Below, piece by piece: positions 23,554 to 32,816 of a DNA stretch of 64,000 nucleotides. This stretch comes from Rhodococcus oxybenzonivorans (GTDB lineage: Bacteria; Actinomycetota; Actinomycetes; Mycobacteriales; Mycobacteriaceae). The DNA lies in the NCBI RefSeq assembly GCF_003130705.1, contig NZ_CP021354.1, forward strand, positions 5,828,001 through 5,892,000. Direction: 5' to 3'. The position numbers and the translations under genes are program-made. The number at the start of each line of letters is the position of its first letter. The first letter of the stretch is position 1. The notes below the pieces were generated by a model that saw only the letters and a list, made by a program, of their open reading frames with translations, was not told the origin of the DNA and did not search any database.

Positions 23554-24021
23554 ATGATCCACGTCCGTCATTCCGCGGTAGCCGCCGTCCCCATCGACGT
23601 GGCGTTCACGTACATCGACGACTACAGGACAGTCCCCGACTGGATGTTCGGCGTGTCGGAGTTCCATCCCATCGGCGAATTCGATCAGGGATTGGGTTCG
23701 ACGTTCGATGCGTCGATTCACATCGGCCCGACCACGCTGCGATCCCGCCTCGAGGTCACCGCATGGGAGAAGGATCGGGTGATCACGTTGGCATCGCTCG
23801 ACGGCGCGGCCAACTCGTCGACATGGACGTTCGTGGCGCTCGGTCCGGACAAGACCGAACTCGGCGTCGACTTCGCGTACAAGCTCCCCGGAGGTTTGGC
23901 CGGCAAGGCCCTCGGGCTCATCGTCGAACCGTTCGTCGAGACGGCCGTGAAGAACACCGAGGCGACCTTGCGGCACAACCTCGAGGAGCTGTACGAGAAA
24001 GGCGACGCCGACGGCAGCTAG
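23554..24021 (+). CDS. SRPBCC/polyketide-cyclase-like protein
   Basis: About 155 residues. Residues 3-140 have the START-like helix-grip pattern: VRHSAVAAVPIDVAFTYIDDYRTVPDWMFG at the start, a central beta sheet (DVTAWEKDRVITL-type strands) and a long C-terminal helix ending LRHNLEELYE. Members bind hydrophobic ligands. Rightward, isolated from the leftward operons on both sides. Its TAG stop overlaps the stop of the convergent quinone reductase gene through a shared CTAG. ATG 23554 is chosen as the family start. Confidence 0.82.
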   Translation: MIHVRHSAVAAVPIDVAFTYIDDYRTVPDWMFGVSEFHPIGEFDQGLGSTFDASIHIGPTTLRSRLEVTAWEKDRVITLASLDGAANSSTWTFVALGPDKTELGVDFAYKLPGGLAGKALGLIVEPFVETAVKNTEATLRHNLEELYEKGDADGS

Positions 24022-25007
24022 CGGCCCGGCAGGAAAGCGAGCCGACCGACCGTCGTTCCCTCGCCGAGTCGAGCGAGTCCGTCCGCTACCTCGCTGAGTC
24101 CGAGGCGTTCACTGATCATCGGCTTGATGTCACCGGCATCGGCCAACCGTGTCAGCTCTGCGTGGCACTCCCTGATCGCCGCGGGATCGTAGGCGTTGTA
24201 GAGACCCCAATGCAGTCCGATGATCGAGTAGTTCTTGATCAGCGCATGGTTGAGGCCGGGCGAGGGAATGGTGCCACTGGCGAAACCGATCACGACGATT
24301 CGGCCCTCGAACGCGATGCACTTCGTGGACTTGGCGTACGAGTCGCCACCCACCGGATCGAACACGACGTCCGCGCCCCGCCCCCCGGTGAAGTCCTTCA
24401 CTGCGGCGACGAAGTCCTCACTGTGCCGGTCCACGACGAGATCGGCGCCGAGAGCCCGGGTGTACTCGGCCTTCTGCGGGCCGCCCACCACACCGATCAC
24501 CTTTGCGCCGGCCGCCTTGCCCAACTGCACGGCCGCGCTACCCACTCCACCGGCTGCCGCCTGCACGAGAAGTGTCTCGCCCGCCCGCAGCTGTGTCCTG
24601 CGGTGGAGCGCGAACCACCCCGTCTGATACCCGATCGACAACGCCGACGCCTCCGCGTCGTCCAATGTGGCCGGTGCCGGGAAGGCCGTGGCCACCGACA
24701 TCACGGCGAGCTCCGCGAAACCGCCGTTCGGCAGGCTGGGCATGCCGATCACCCGGTCACCGACCGCGAACTCGGTGACACCCTCACCGAGCGCCACCAC
24801 CTCGCCGCACAATTCCACCCCGGGAGTGAAAGGCAGCGGCGGCTTGATCTGGTATTCGCCGCGGCACAACAGCACGTCCGGGAAGTTGGCGGGAGCTGCA
24901 AGAACCTTGACCAGCAGCTCCCCGGACTTCGGCTCCAGGTCCGCGACGTCCTCGAAAGTGAGGACCTCCCTGGGTTGTCCTACTTCGTGCACACGCCATG
25001 CCTTCAT
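24018..25007 (-). CDS. NADPH:quinone oxidoreductase family protein (zinc-free MDR)
   Basis: 329 residues of the medium-chain reductase superfamily without zinc ligands. It has the N-terminal GroES-like fold (PANFPDVLLCRGEYQIKPPLP), the nucleotide-binding AAAGGVGSAAVQLGKA and a C-terminal GLHWGLY segment. It reduces quinones or enones with NADPH. Last gene of a leftward run, 3 bp after the FabG-like SDR gene. Could act as an enoyl reductase for the adjacent dehydrogenases (inference). Confidence 0.88.
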   Translation of the reverse strand: MKAWRVHEVGQPREVLTFEDVADLEPKSGELLVKVLAAPANFPDVLLCRGEYQIKPPLPFTPGVELCGEVVALGEGVTEFAVGDRVIGMPSLPNGGFAELAVMSVATAFPAPATLDDAEASALSIGYQTGWFALHRRTQLRAGETLLVQAAAGGVGSAAVQLGKAAGAKVIGVVGGPQKAEYTRALGADLVVDRHSEDFVAAVKDFTGGRGADVVFDPVGGDSYAKSTKCIAFEGRIVVIGFASGTIPSPGLNHALIKNYSIIGLHWGLYNAYDPAAIRECHAELTRLADAGDIKPMISERLGLSEVADGLARLGEGTTVGRLAFLPGR

Positions 25008-25010
25008 CGA

Positions 25011-25769
25011 TCAGTCCTTCGGTCCGCCGGCGACGTAGACGACCTGCCCGGAGACGAACCCGGCGCCTTCACTCGCGAAGAACGAGGCGGTGTGGGCGAT
25101 GTCCTCGGGCTGACCGACACGAGCGACAGGAATCTGTGACGCCGCGGCGGCTTTGAAATCCTCGAAGCTCATACCGACGCGCTCGGCCGTGGCGGCGGTC
25201 ATCTCCGTCTCGATGAATCCGGGCGCAATCGCGTTCGCGGTGACGCCGAATTTGCCGAGCTCGAACGCCAGCGTCTTGGTGAAGCCCTGCATGCCTGCCT
25301 TGGCGGCCGAGTAGTTGGCCTGGCCGCGGTTGCCGAGCGCCGACGTGCTGGACAGGTTGACGATGCGGCCGAACTTGGCATCCACCATGTATTTCTGGAC
25401 GGCACGTGACATCAGGAAGGCTCCACGCAGATGCACGTTCATCACGGCGTCCCAGTCGTCGACCGACATCTTGAACAGCAGGTTGTCGCGGGTGATCCCG
25501 GCGTTGTTGATCAGGATCGTCGGTGCGCCCAGCTCGGACGCCACGCGCTCGACAGCCGCCGTGACCGAGGCCTCGTCCGCCACATTGGCACCCACGGCGA
25601 GGGCCTCGCCGCCGGCCGACGTGATCGCGTCGACCGTCCCGGCACAGGCGGACTCGTCGAGGTCGAGGACGGCGACTGCATGTCCGTCGCTCGCCAGCCG
25701 CTGTGCGACGGCGGCGCCGATACCGCGGGCCGATCCGGTGACGATGGCGGTTCTACGGTCCTGGCTCAC
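25011..25769 (-). CDS. FabG-like 3-oxoacyl reductase (SDR)
   Basis: About 252 residues. It has [15 protein letters not shown] for the cofactor, [14 protein letters not shown] (FabG signature), Ser in NLSSTSALG and catalytic YSAAK. The ending [12 protein letters not shown] is typical. The GTG at 25769 overlaps the upstream acyl-CoA dehydrogenase stop by 4 bp and has GGAGGAAACAA before it; the longer frame to 26174 runs through that dehydrogenase gene. It likely interconverts a 3-hydroxyacyl and 3-oxoacyl thioester in beta-oxidation. Confidence 0.9.
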   Translation of the reverse strand: MSQDRRTAIVTGSARGIGAAVAQRLASDGHAVAVLDLDESACAGTVDAITSAGGEALAVGANVADEASVTAAVERVASELGAPTILINNAGITRDNLLFKMSVDDWDAVMNVHLRGAFLMSRAVQKYMVDAKFGRIVNLSSTSALGNRGQANYSAAKAGMQGFTKTLAFELGKFGVTANAIAPGFIETEMTAATAERVGMSFEDFKAAAASQIPVARVGQPEDIAHTASFFASEGAGFVSGQVVYVAGGPKD

Positions 25770-27007
25770 TTGTTTCCTCCATGGTGGTTGTCGTCGGTTG
25801 TCGAACGGTATTTGCGCAGTTCTCGTCTTGCGATGGAAAGTTTGTGCACTTCGTCCGGACCGTCCGCGAGGCGCAGCGTCCGCATATGGGCATACATCAT
25901 CGCCAACGGGAAGTCGTCGGTGACACCGGCGCCGCCGTGCACCTGGATCGACCGATCGATGATCTTCAGCGCAATATTTGGTGCCGACACCTTGATCGCC
26001 GCGATCTCCGTGCGCGCCTCCTTGTTCCCGACGGTGTCCATCAGGTAGGCCGCCTTGAGCGTCAACAGGCGCACCATCTCGATCTCGATCCGGGCCTCGG
26101 CGATCCAGTCCTGAATATTGGCGTTTTCGCTGACCGGTTTCCCGAACGTCACCCGCGACGACGCCCGCCGGCACATCAGCTCGAGCGCCCGCTCGGCCAT
26201 CCCGATCGCCCGCATGCAGTGGTGAATGCGTCCCGGGCCCAACCGGGCCTGGGCGATCGCGAAACCCTCCCCCTCACCTTTCAGCACGTCCTTGGCCGGA
26301 ACCCGCACGTCTGCGAAGTCGATTTCCGCGTGCCCCTCCCGGTCCTGATATCCGAACACCGGCAGGCCCCGCATCACCGTGACACCGGGGGCATCGATCG
26401 GAACCACCATCATCGACTGCTGCCGGTGCGGCGCCGCCGACGGATCGGTCTTACCCATCACGATCATTACCTTGCAGTTTCGATGCAAGGCATTGGACGC
26501 GAACCACTTCCGGCCGTTGAGCACGTAGTCGTCGCCGTCGCGGACCATCGACATCTCGATGTTCGTCGCATCCGAACTCGCCACCGCGGGCTCCGTCATC
26601 GCGAACGCAGACGCCATCGTCCCGTCCAGCAACGGCTTCAGGTACTTCTCCTTGTGCTCGTCGGTGCCGAACAGCGTGAGCACTTCCATGTTCCCGGTGT
26701 CCGGGGCGTTGCAGTTACACGCCTCGGACGCGAGGTGGCTGCGGCCCATGATCTCTGCCAACGGCGCATACTCGAGGTTCGTCAGGCCCGGCCCCCACTC
26801 CGGATGCGGATGAAACAGATTCCACAAACCCCGGCTACGCGCCTCCGCCTTCAACTCCTCGAGGATCGGCGGCTGGAAATGCGGATCACCCGCGTCGCGC
26901 ATCTGCTCGTCGTACACCCTCTCCGCGGGATACACGTGCGAGTCCATGAACTCCAGCAGATCGGTCTGGTACTTCTTCGCGCGGTCGGATACGTCGAACA
27001 CAGACAT
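25766..27007 (-). CDS. Acyl-CoA dehydrogenase, ACAD10/11-like
   Basis: 413 residues. FAD-binding motifs [17 protein letters not shown] and [13 protein letters not shown] are present; the C-terminus reads [18 protein letters not shown], again with Asp at the usual catalytic-Glu position of medium-chain enzymes. N-terminal [17 protein letters not shown] is typical of the ACAD11-type group. Overlaps the FabG-like gene by 4 bp and lies 22 bp downstream of an SDR gene, so a co-transcribed set SDR, dehydrogenase, FabG, quinone reductase is likely. Confidence 0.9.
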   Translation of the reverse strand: MSVFDVSDRAKKYQTDLLEFMDSHVYPAERVYDEQMRDAGDPHFQPPILEELKAEARSRGLWNLFHPHPEWGPGLTNLEYAPLAEIMGRSHLASEACNCNAPDTGNMEVLTLFGTDEHKEKYLKPLLDGTMASAFAMTEPAVASSDATNIEMSMVRDGDDYVLNGRKWFASNALHRNCKVMIVMGKTDPSAAPHRQQSMMVVPIDAPGVTVMRGLPVFGYQDREGHAEIDFADVRVPAKDVLKGEGEGFAIAQARLGPGRIHHCMRAIGMAERALELMCRRASSRVTFGKPVSENANIQDWIAEARIEIEMVRLLTLKAAYLMDTVGNKEARTEIAAIKVSAPNIALKIIDRSIQVHGGAGVTDDFPLAMMYAHMRTLRLADGPDEVHKLSIARRELRKYRSTTDDNHHGGNK

Positions 27008-27029
27008 GCGAACTCCTCGTGGAGGTGGG

Positions 27030-27839
27030 TCAGGAAGTCTGGCCGAGTAGTGCGGCCTGATAGCGGCGCATTCCCCGGATCCATCGGTCGTAGTCGGCGC
27101 CCTTGTGTCGATACATCTCCAGCACCTCGGGGTGCGGAAGGATCAGGAACTGCTCCGCTTCGATTGCTGCGAGAGCACATTCGGCCACGTCGGCCGGTTC
27201 GAGTACCGCTCCGGCCGTGGTGACTGCGCGTGCAGCCGTGGCCGACAACGCAGCGTCGTCCGTCAACAGCTTGGTGTTGACACCCATCGGGCACAGGCAA
27301 CTGACGCGCACACCTTGATCGCCGTAGGTGACGGACAGCCACTCGGCGAAGCCCACGGCCGCATGTTTGCTCACCGAATAGGGCGCCGAGCCGATCTGCG
27401 TCAGGAGTCCGGCCGCCGAGGCCGTACTGACGAAGTATCCTTCGCCGCGCTCGACCCAGCCCGGTACCAGCAGACGCGCGGCCCGAATGTGCGCGCGAAC
27501 GTTGACGTCCAGCGCGAGGTCCCACACTGCGTCGTCGAATTCGAGGTCGCTGCCTGCCGCCACACCTGCATTGGCGAAGTAGAGGTCGACGGGACCGAAT
27601 TCGCTTTCCGCTGCCGAGATGAGCGATGCGATCTGCGTCGTGTCCGATGCGTCCGCTCCCACCGCGATAGCTGCACCCGGACTGGTGGCGGTGATCCGAT
27701 CGACGACGAACTGCGCCGACGCTGCGTCGAGGTCGGATACGACCACGCGGGCGCCTTCCGCGGCCAGCCGCTCCGCCAGAGCACCACCGATTCCGCCTCC
27801 ACCTCCGGTGACGATGGCAACTTTCTGCGCGATCTGCAC
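27030..27839 (-). CDS. SDR-family oxidoreductase
   Basis: 269 residues. It has [15 protein letters not shown] as cofactor site, Asp after strand 2 (VVSDLDAAS), suggesting NAD(H), an ANAGV loop, Ser in STASAAG and catalytic YSVSK. The C-terminal extension with [19 protein letters not shown] is common to SDRs of actinobacterial lipid or steroid catabolism. First gene after the palindromic operator at 27890-27921 in the leftward direction, so it probably heads that transcription unit. Confidence 0.88.
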   Translation of the reverse strand: MQIAQKVAIVTGGGGGIGGALAERLAAEGARVVVSDLDAASAQFVVDRITATSPGAAIAVGADASDTTQIASLISAAESEFGPVDLYFANAGVAAGSDLEFDDAVWDLALDVNVRAHIRAARLLVPGWVERGEGYFVSTASAAGLLTQIGSAPYSVSKHAAVGFAEWLSVTYGDQGVRVSCLCPMGVNTKLLTDDAALSATAARAVTTAGAVLEPADVAECALAAIEAEQFLILPHPEVLEMYRHKGADYDRWIRGMRRYQAALLGQTS

Positions 27840-27889
27840 GAGATTCCTCCCTCGGGGGACACGCTGATGAGCCCCAGTCTTCCACAGAA

Positions 27890-27921
27890 CATACCTGAAT
27901 CCGGTGTCGGATTCAGGTATG
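27890..27921. promoter_or_regulatory. Perfect 32-bp palindromic operator
   Basis: Two 14-bp arms, 27890-27903 (CATACCTGAATCCG) and 27908-27921 (its exact complement), flank GTGT. It lies 51-82 bp upstream of the SDR start (27839) and just beyond the 3' end of a TetR gene. AT-containing arms without a T-tract fit an operator rather than a terminator. The adjacent TetR protein is the likely ligand-responsive binder. Confidence 0.65.
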
Positions 27922-27955
27922 CGGACCTGGTATTGCCGTCACCGAGCCACTGTCT

Positions 27956-28651
27956 TCAGTCCCGATCGGGAAACCGCAGGCCGTTCGCCCAGATTCGGGT
28001 AGTGGTGAACACGACGTCGTCGAATTCGATGGGGGTGCCTCCGGAGCCGTGCTCGTTCGCCACGAAGGCGCTGTAGGCCAGGCGGCTGACCATCCCGGAC
28101 AGCGCCCGCGACGCCAGCATCGGATCCAGCTTCGTGTCGGCAATTCCGCGCGCCTGTAGTTCGGCTATGCCCCGGGCATTGCGGGCAATGAAGGCGTCGG
28201 CACGCTGCCGGCGCAGGTCCGCGAATGCCGGGTCGATGTGGGCTACCTGCTCGAGAAGCCCCATCAGCTTGGCATTGCGACGATAAGCCTCGAGGTACGC
28301 GCGGTTACTGGCCTCGAGCACCGCGTACGGATCATCGGTGTCCTGCACCCGCTTCATTCCCGGGTGCATCATGTCTTCCTGCGCCGCCTCCAGGACAGCG
28401 GCGAACACCTGCTCCTTGTTGTCGAAGTAGGTGTAGAAAGACCCCGTCGAGCACTGAGCTTCCTTGGTGATGTCGGTGAGCCGCGCGTCGAGGTACCCGG
28501 ACCGCTCGAACACCGTGCGCGCTGCCGCCACCAGAGCCGCACGAGTACGTGCCCCCCGAGGGGTCGCGGGCGGCTCCCGCAGCAGAGCGGTGGCCGCCAT
28601 CGACGGGGCGGGTTGATCGTCCCAGTCTTCGTGGGCGGTGCGCGTGGTCAT
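27956..28651 (-). CDS. TetR-family transcriptional regulator
   Basis: 231 residues. An extended N-terminus (about 30 residues with PATPRGARTR) precedes the helix-turn-helix LTDITKEAQCSTGSFYTYFDNKEQVF, and the effector domain ends IWANGLRFPDRD. Upstream is an SDR gene (44 bp), downstream the palindrome at 27890-27921 and the next catabolic unit, which it probably represses. Confidence 0.92.
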   Translation of the reverse strand: MTTRTAHEDWDDQPAPSMAATALLREPPATPRGARTRAALVAAARTVFERSGYLDARLTDITKEAQCSTGSFYTYFDNKEQVFAAVLEAAQEDMMHPGMKRVQDTDDPYAVLEASNRAYLEAYRRNAKLMGLLEQVAHIDPAFADLRRQRADAFIARNARGIAELQARGIADTKLDPMLASRALSGMVSRLAYSAFVANEHGSGGTPIEFDDVVFTTTRIWANGLRFPDRD

Positions 28652-28695
28652 TTCCTACTTATACGCCAGCGCACCGACCCGGCCCAATCCGACGC

Positions 28696-29457
28696 TCAAG
28701 TGATCGTGATGCCGCCGTCCACCGCGATAGTTTGTCCCGTGACGTACGCGGCAGCGTCCGACGCCAGCCAGACGACGGTCGCAGCCAGCTCCTGTGGGTC
28801 ACCGAGCCGGCCGAGCACCAGCCGCGGCCGCATCGATTCGAGGTACCCGTCCTGGTACTGGTCTGTCATCTCCGTCTCGAAAAATCCGGGGGCGATCGCG
28901 TTGACGCGGATCCCCTTGCGGGCACCCCACTGCTGCGCGAGGTCTCGGGTCAAACCGATCACCCCGGCCTTGCTCGCGGCGTACGCGGCCTGGGGCAGTC
29001 CCGCGGTGGTCAACCCCAGCACGCTCGCAATGTTGACGATGGCACTGCCCGGCTTCATCACCTTGCCGGCCGCCTGAGCCGCCCAATAGGACCCGTTCAG
29101 GTTGATGTCGACGACCTGCCGGAACTGCTCGGGGGTTTCCCTCGTCGCGGGCACGGCGGTACCGACGCCTGCGTTGTTGATGAGCACGTCGACTCGACCG
29201 AACTGCTCCATGGCCTTGTCGATCATGTTCTGCGCTTGCGCCGGGTCCGCGATGTCCGTCGCCACACTGAGCGGCGTCCTCCCCGCAGCCCGTACCAGCT
29301 CCGCAGTCTTCTCGAGACGGTCCGTGCGCCGGGCGGCGAGCACCACATCGGCGCCCGCCTCCGCCGCAGCCTGTGCAAACGCAACCCCGAGACCCGAAGA
29401 CGCACCGGTCACGACGACCACCCGGTCGGTCAAGCTGAACTTGTCGAGAACGGACAT
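28696..29457 (-). CDS. SDR-family oxidoreductase
   Basis: 253 residues. Cofactor motif TGASSGLGVAFAQ, AARRTDRLE favouring NADPH, NNAGVGTAVP, Ser in NIASVLG and YAASK. The ending GQTIAVDGGITIT is FabG-like. Sits 40 bp downstream of the acyl-CoA dehydrogenase gene at 29498-30643 and is probably co-transcribed with it. Probable 3-hydroxyacyl or hydroxy-lipid dehydrogenase. Confidence 0.88.
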   Translation of the reverse strand: MSVLDKFSLTDRVVVVTGASSGLGVAFAQAAAEAGADVVLAARRTDRLEKTAELVRAAGRTPLSVATDIADPAQAQNMIDKAMEQFGRVDVLINNAGVGTAVPATRETPEQFRQVVDINLNGSYWAAQAAGKVMKPGSAIVNIASVLGLTTAGLPQAAYAASKAGVIGLTRDLAQQWGARKGIRVNAIAPGFFETEMTDQYQDGYLESMRPRLVLGRLGDPQELAATVVWLASDAAAYVTGQTIAVDGGITIT

Positions 29458-29497
29458 ACGAAGCGACTCCTTTGTCGTCGGGCTACGGGGTACGGGC

Positions 29498-30643
29498 TCA
29501 GAGGCCGAGGTCGCGGCCGATCAGTTCCTTCATGATCTCGTTGGAACCGGCCCAGATCTTGGTGACACGCGCATCCATCCACGCGCGGGCGGCGCGGTAT
29601 TCCGTCATGAAGCCGTAGCCACCATGGAGCTGGACACAGTGGTCGAGGACCTCGTTCTGCACCTGTGCAGTCCACCACTTCGCCTTGGCCGCGTCTACGG
29701 CAGTCAGCTCACCGGCGGCATGGGCGGCGACGCAGTTGTCGACGAAAGCCTGGGTCACCTCGACGCGCGTCACCAGATCTGCAAGAAGGAACTTGTTCCA
29801 CTGCAACGATCCGATGGACTGACCGAACGCCTTGCGCTCCTTGGCGTACTGGATCGTCTCCTCGAGGATCGGCGCTGCGTGCGCAATGTTCGAGACGGCG
29901 GCACCGACGCGTTCCTGGGGAAGCATCTCCATCATGTGGATGAAGCCGCGGTCGATCTCGCCGATGATGTTGGTGGACGGCACCCGAACGTCCTCGAAGA
30001 ACAGTTCCGCCGTGTCGGCCTCGTGCTGACCGACCTTGTCGAGCTTGCGGCCGCGCTCGAAGCCCGCCATCCCGGTCTCGACCGCGAACAGGGTAATTCC
30101 CTTGGACTTCTTCTCCGGGCTCGTGCGTGCAGCGACGATCACCAGGTCGGCGTTGTAGCCGTTGGTGATGAAGGTCTTGGAACCGTTGATGATCCAGTCG
30201 TCGCCGTCCTTGACCGCGGTGGTCTTCAGCGCAGCCAGGTCCGAACCGCCGGACGGCTCGGTCATCCCGATTGCGGTGAGCAGCTCGCCGGTGCAGAACT
30301 TCGGCAGCCAGCGCTGCTTCTGCTCCTCCGTGGTGAGCTGAACAAGGTAGGGCGCGACGACGTCGGCGTGAATCCCGAAGCTCGACGACACAGCAGCACT
30401 CGCACGTGAGAGCTCCTCGGCGAGAACAGCGTTGAACCGGTAGTCGCCGGCTTCGCTTCCGCCGTAAGCCTCGGGTACTTCGAGTCCCAGGAGGCCGTTA
30501 CGGCCGGCCTCGAGCCAGATTTCGCGGTCGATGAAGCGCTGCTCGATGAGCTTGTCTGCCACCGGCATGATGTTGCGGTTCACGAACTCGCGGGCGGACT
30601 CGCGGAACGCCTCGTGATCGGGGCCGTACAGGGTGCGTCGCAT
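29498..30643 (-). CDS. Acyl-CoA dehydrogenase, long-chain/isovaleryl-type catalytic base
   Basis: About 381 residues. FAD motifs AIGMTEPSGGSDLAALKT and KTFITNGYNADLV are present. The C-terminal motif IWAGSNEIMKELIGRDL lacks the medium-chain Glu, but MLPQERVGAAVSN supplies the catalytic Glu at the long-chain/isovaleryl-type position. ATG 30643 is chosen (AAGGA 6 bp upstream); an in-frame TTG two codons earlier is less likely. Divergent from a TetR gene across a tandem operator at 30695-30727. Confidence 0.9.
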   Translation of the reverse strand: MRRTLYGPDHEAFRESAREFVNRNIMPVADKLIEQRFIDREIWLEAGRNGLLGLEVPEAYGGSEAGDYRFNAVLAEELSRASAAVSSSFGIHADVVAPYLVQLTTEEQKQRWLPKFCTGELLTAIGMTEPSGGSDLAALKTTAVKDGDDWIINGSKTFITNGYNADLVIVAARTSPEKKSKGITLFAVETGMAGFERGRKLDKVGQHEADTAELFFEDVRVPSTNIIGEIDRGFIHMMEMLPQERVGAAVSNIAHAAPILEETIQYAKERKAFGQSIGSLQWNKFLLADLVTRVEVTQAFVDNCVAAHAAGELTAVDAAKAKWWTAQVQNEVLDHCVQLHGGYGFMTEYRAARAWMDARVTKIWAGSNEIMKELIGRDLGL

Positions 30644-30694
30644 GACCAATCCTTCTGGGTTCGAACTTTTCGCTGTGTGGACGCTTCGGGCATG

Positions 30695-30727
30695 TAAGCG
30701 CCTGCTTATTTTCTAAGCGCTTGCTTA
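30695..30727. promoter_or_regulatory. Two tandem TAAGCGCYTGCTTA operators
   Basis: Copies at 30695-30708 (TAAGCGCCTGCTTA) and 30714-30727 (TAAGCGCTTGCTTA) each pair TAAGC with GCTTA around four bases; starts are 19 bp apart. They sit between the divergent acyl-CoA dehydrogenase (start 30643) and TetR gene (start 30785). A pair of TetR-dimer sites on nearly the same DNA face, controlling both directions, is the natural reading. Confidence 0.7.
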
Positions 30728-30784
30728 TAGTGATACTGCGACACGGTATTGTCAACCGCCGCAGAGCCGAGGATGGAGAGAGTC

Positions 30785-31384
30785 ATGAGCGAATCACCGA
30801 GTCAGGTGATCAGCCCCTCCAAGGCTGCCGCGCGCATCCGCGCTGCTGCTGTCGACGCCTTCGCCACCAACGGGTACGGCGGAACCACTACCCGCGAGAT
30901 CGCGGCCCGGCTCGACATGAGCCCGGCAGCCATGTACCCGCACTACCGGTCCAAAGAAGAACTGCTCTTCGCCATCAGCTACGAGGGACACACCGCGGCC
31001 CTCGACGTCGTGACCGGCGCCGATCTACCGGACGAGCCGCCGTCGACCCGACTGAAGGCGCTGATCGGAGCCTTCGCCAGCTGGCAGGCCACCCATCACG
31101 CCCAGGCACGTGTCGTCCAGTACGAACTCAACGCACTCACCCCCGAGCACTATCGCGACGTCGTCAAGCTTCGGCGCGACATCACCCGCATCGTCCGGGC
31201 CGTCGTCGATGCCGGCGCCGCCACCGGTGAGTTCACCGTTCCGGACGGCGAAGGCGTCACCCTCGCCCTCATGTCCCTGTGCGTCGACATCTGCCGATGG
31301 TTTCCGGCCGGCGCCTATACCGAACCCCATGTAGTAGCCGACCTCTACGCAGACCTTGCCATGCGCATGGTGGGAGCGAACTGA
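30785..31384 (+). CDS. TetR-family transcriptional regulator
   Basis: About 199 residues. Helix-turn-helix at 20-60 (GGTTTREIAARLDMSPAAMYPHYRSKEELL) and an effector domain ending YADLAMRMVGAN. ATG 30785 has GGAGAGA just before it; an upstream in-frame ATG at 30773 or TTG at 30749 would extend it by 4-12 residues. Divergent from an acyl-CoA dehydrogenase gene with two matched palindromes in between, so it most likely represses itself and that gene. Confidence 0.9.
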   Translation: MSESPSQVISPSKAAARIRAAAVDAFATNGYGGTTTREIAARLDMSPAAMYPHYRSKEELLFAISYEGHTAALDVVTGADLPDEPPSTRLKALIGAFASWQATHHAQARVVQYELNALTPEHYRDVVKLRRDITRIVRAVVDAGAATGEFTVPDGEGVTLALMSLCVDICRWFPAGAYTEPHVVADLYADLAMRMVGAN

Positions 31385-31415
31385 CTCTTGCCCTTGCCTC
31401 GCCCGGCGAGTAACA

Positions 31416-31431
31416 TCGAACATAAGTTCGA
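31416..31431. promoter_or_regulatory. LexA (SOS) box
   Basis: TCGAAC-ATAA-GTTCGA is a perfect match to the mycobacterial/actinobacterial LexA consensus TCGAAC-N4-GTTCGA; flanking A and T extend the palindrome to 18 bp. It lies 30 bp upstream of the GTG of the HNH/DUF222 gene, so this gene should be induced by DNA damage. Confidence 0.85.
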
Positions 31432-31460
31432 TTCGGGGGATTCGACGGTGGGGGCTTTCG

Positions 31461-32786
31461 GTGGATTCAGCAGCAGTGTCTACATTTCTGGCCGAGTTGC
31501 CGGATCTGGGCAGCGATATCGATGATGCTGCGCGAATCGACCTACTCCGCACATTAGAAGAACTGAAGGCCGCATGCGCGGGGGCACAGGCCCGGGTGAC
31601 GGCCGACCTCGATGCCTCCATTCGCGCGTCTCGCGCCGATCAGGGCGTGCCCAGAAATCAGCAAGGGCGGGGCATCGCCAACCAGGTGGCGTTGGCGCGG
31701 CGCGACTCCCCCTTTCGCGGTGGGCGCCATCTCGGAATGGCCACCGCGCTGGTCCACGAGATGCCTCGCACCCTCAGACTGCTCGAGCAGGGAATCCTCA
31801 GTGAGTGGCGGGCCACCATCCTCGTCCGCGAAACCGCCTGTCTCACGCGGGAAGATCGCACTGCCCTCGACTTCCTACTCTGTGCCGATTCCTCGACGCT
31901 CGACGGACTCGGCGACCAGGCCGTGTGCGCCAAGGTCCGGGCTGCCGCCGCGCGGATCGATGCGGAGGCGGTAGTTCGTCGAGCGCGGAAGGCCGTCTCC
32001 GATCGGCGGGTCACCTCACGACCGGCACCCGACACCATGGCGTACGTCAGCGCCCTCCTGCCAGTGGCGCAGGGAGTAGCCGTACATGCCACCCTCGCCC
32101 GCGATGCCGACGCGATCCTGGCCGCAGGCGATGCGCGAACCAGGTCGCAGATCATGGCCGACCTCCTGGTCTCCCGCGTCACCGGTAGCACCGCCGCTGC
32201 CGAACGGCCCGTCATCACAGTGAACCTGGTTATCTCCGACCAAGCCCTTCTCGGTGGCGGATGCGAACCCGCTCACGTGCAAGGGTACGGCCCTGTTCCC
32301 GCAGCGCTTGCCAGGCAATGGGTTTCGGACGCCGCCAGCGCCGAGTCCGAGTCGGGAGCCTTGTTGCGACGGGTGTATGCCAACCCGCAGTCGGGTGCCT
32401 TGACCGCCACGGAGTCGCAGGCACGGTGCTTCCCGACGGGCCTGGCCAGGCTGATCGATCTCCGCGACAAAACTTGTCGAACACCATGGTGTGACGCGCC
32501 GATACGACACCACGACCACATCCAGTCCCGGCATACCGGAGGCCCCACCACCGCACACAACGGTGCCGGGCTTTGTGCTGCGTGCAACTACGCCAAGCAG
32601 GGGGTCGGGTGGAACGCCAGTGCGCACCAGCAACCCGGCAAGGCACACGAAATCGAACTGCGCACGCCCACAGGACACCGATACCGGTCAACGGCACCCC
32701 CACTGCCCAGGCCCTTACGAATCCGCGGAACCGAGGTCACCTCACCGGTCGAGCGCCTCATCATCCACTACCTTCACGCGGCCTGA
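31461..32786 (+). CDS. DUF222/13E12-family protein with C-terminal HNH nuclease domain
   Basis: About 441 residues. The N-terminal DUF222 region (LRTLEELKAACAGAQARVTADLDASIRASRA) is helical. The C-terminal HNH domain has CRTPWCDAPIRHHDHIQSRHTGGPT, then NGAGLCAACNYAKQG, with paired Cys for structural metal and the His-Asn-His set. This family (REP13E12 in mycobacteria) is abundant, often mobile-associated and often SOS-induced. The GTG at 31461 follows GGGGG and sits just after the SOS box; the longer frame to 31356 overlaps the TetR gene. Function is unproven; a DNA endonuclease role is inferred from the domain. Confidence 0.88.
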   Translation: MDSAAVSTFLAELPDLGSDIDDAARIDLLRTLEELKAACAGAQARVTADLDASIRASRADQGVPRNQQGRGIANQVALARRDSPFRGGRHLGMATALVHEMPRTLRLLEQGILSEWRATILVRETACLTREDRTALDFLLCADSSTLDGLGDQAVCAKVRAAAARIDAEAVVRRARKAVSDRRVTSRPAPDTMAYVSALLPVAQGVAVHATLARDADAILAAGDARTRSQIMADLLVSRVTGSTAAAERPVITVNLVISDQALLGGGCEPAHVQGYGPVPAALARQWVSDAASAESESGALLRRVYANPQSGALTATESQARCFPTGLARLIDLRDKTCRTPWCDAPIRHHDHIQSRHTGGPTTAHNGAGLCAACNYAKQGVGWNASAHQQPGKAHEIELRTPTGHRYRSTAPPLPRPLRIRGTEVTSPVERLIIHYLHAA

Positions 32787-32816
32787 ACATCAGCAAGATT
32801 TGCAATCCGACCCCAA

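Noticed and set aside
20325..25139. Long rightward frames opposite the acyl-CoA dehydrogenase, alcohol dehydrogenase and quinone reductase genes (409, 245 and 458 codons)
   Set aside because: Low-complexity Arg/His-rich shadows of genes with strong family motifs on the other strand.
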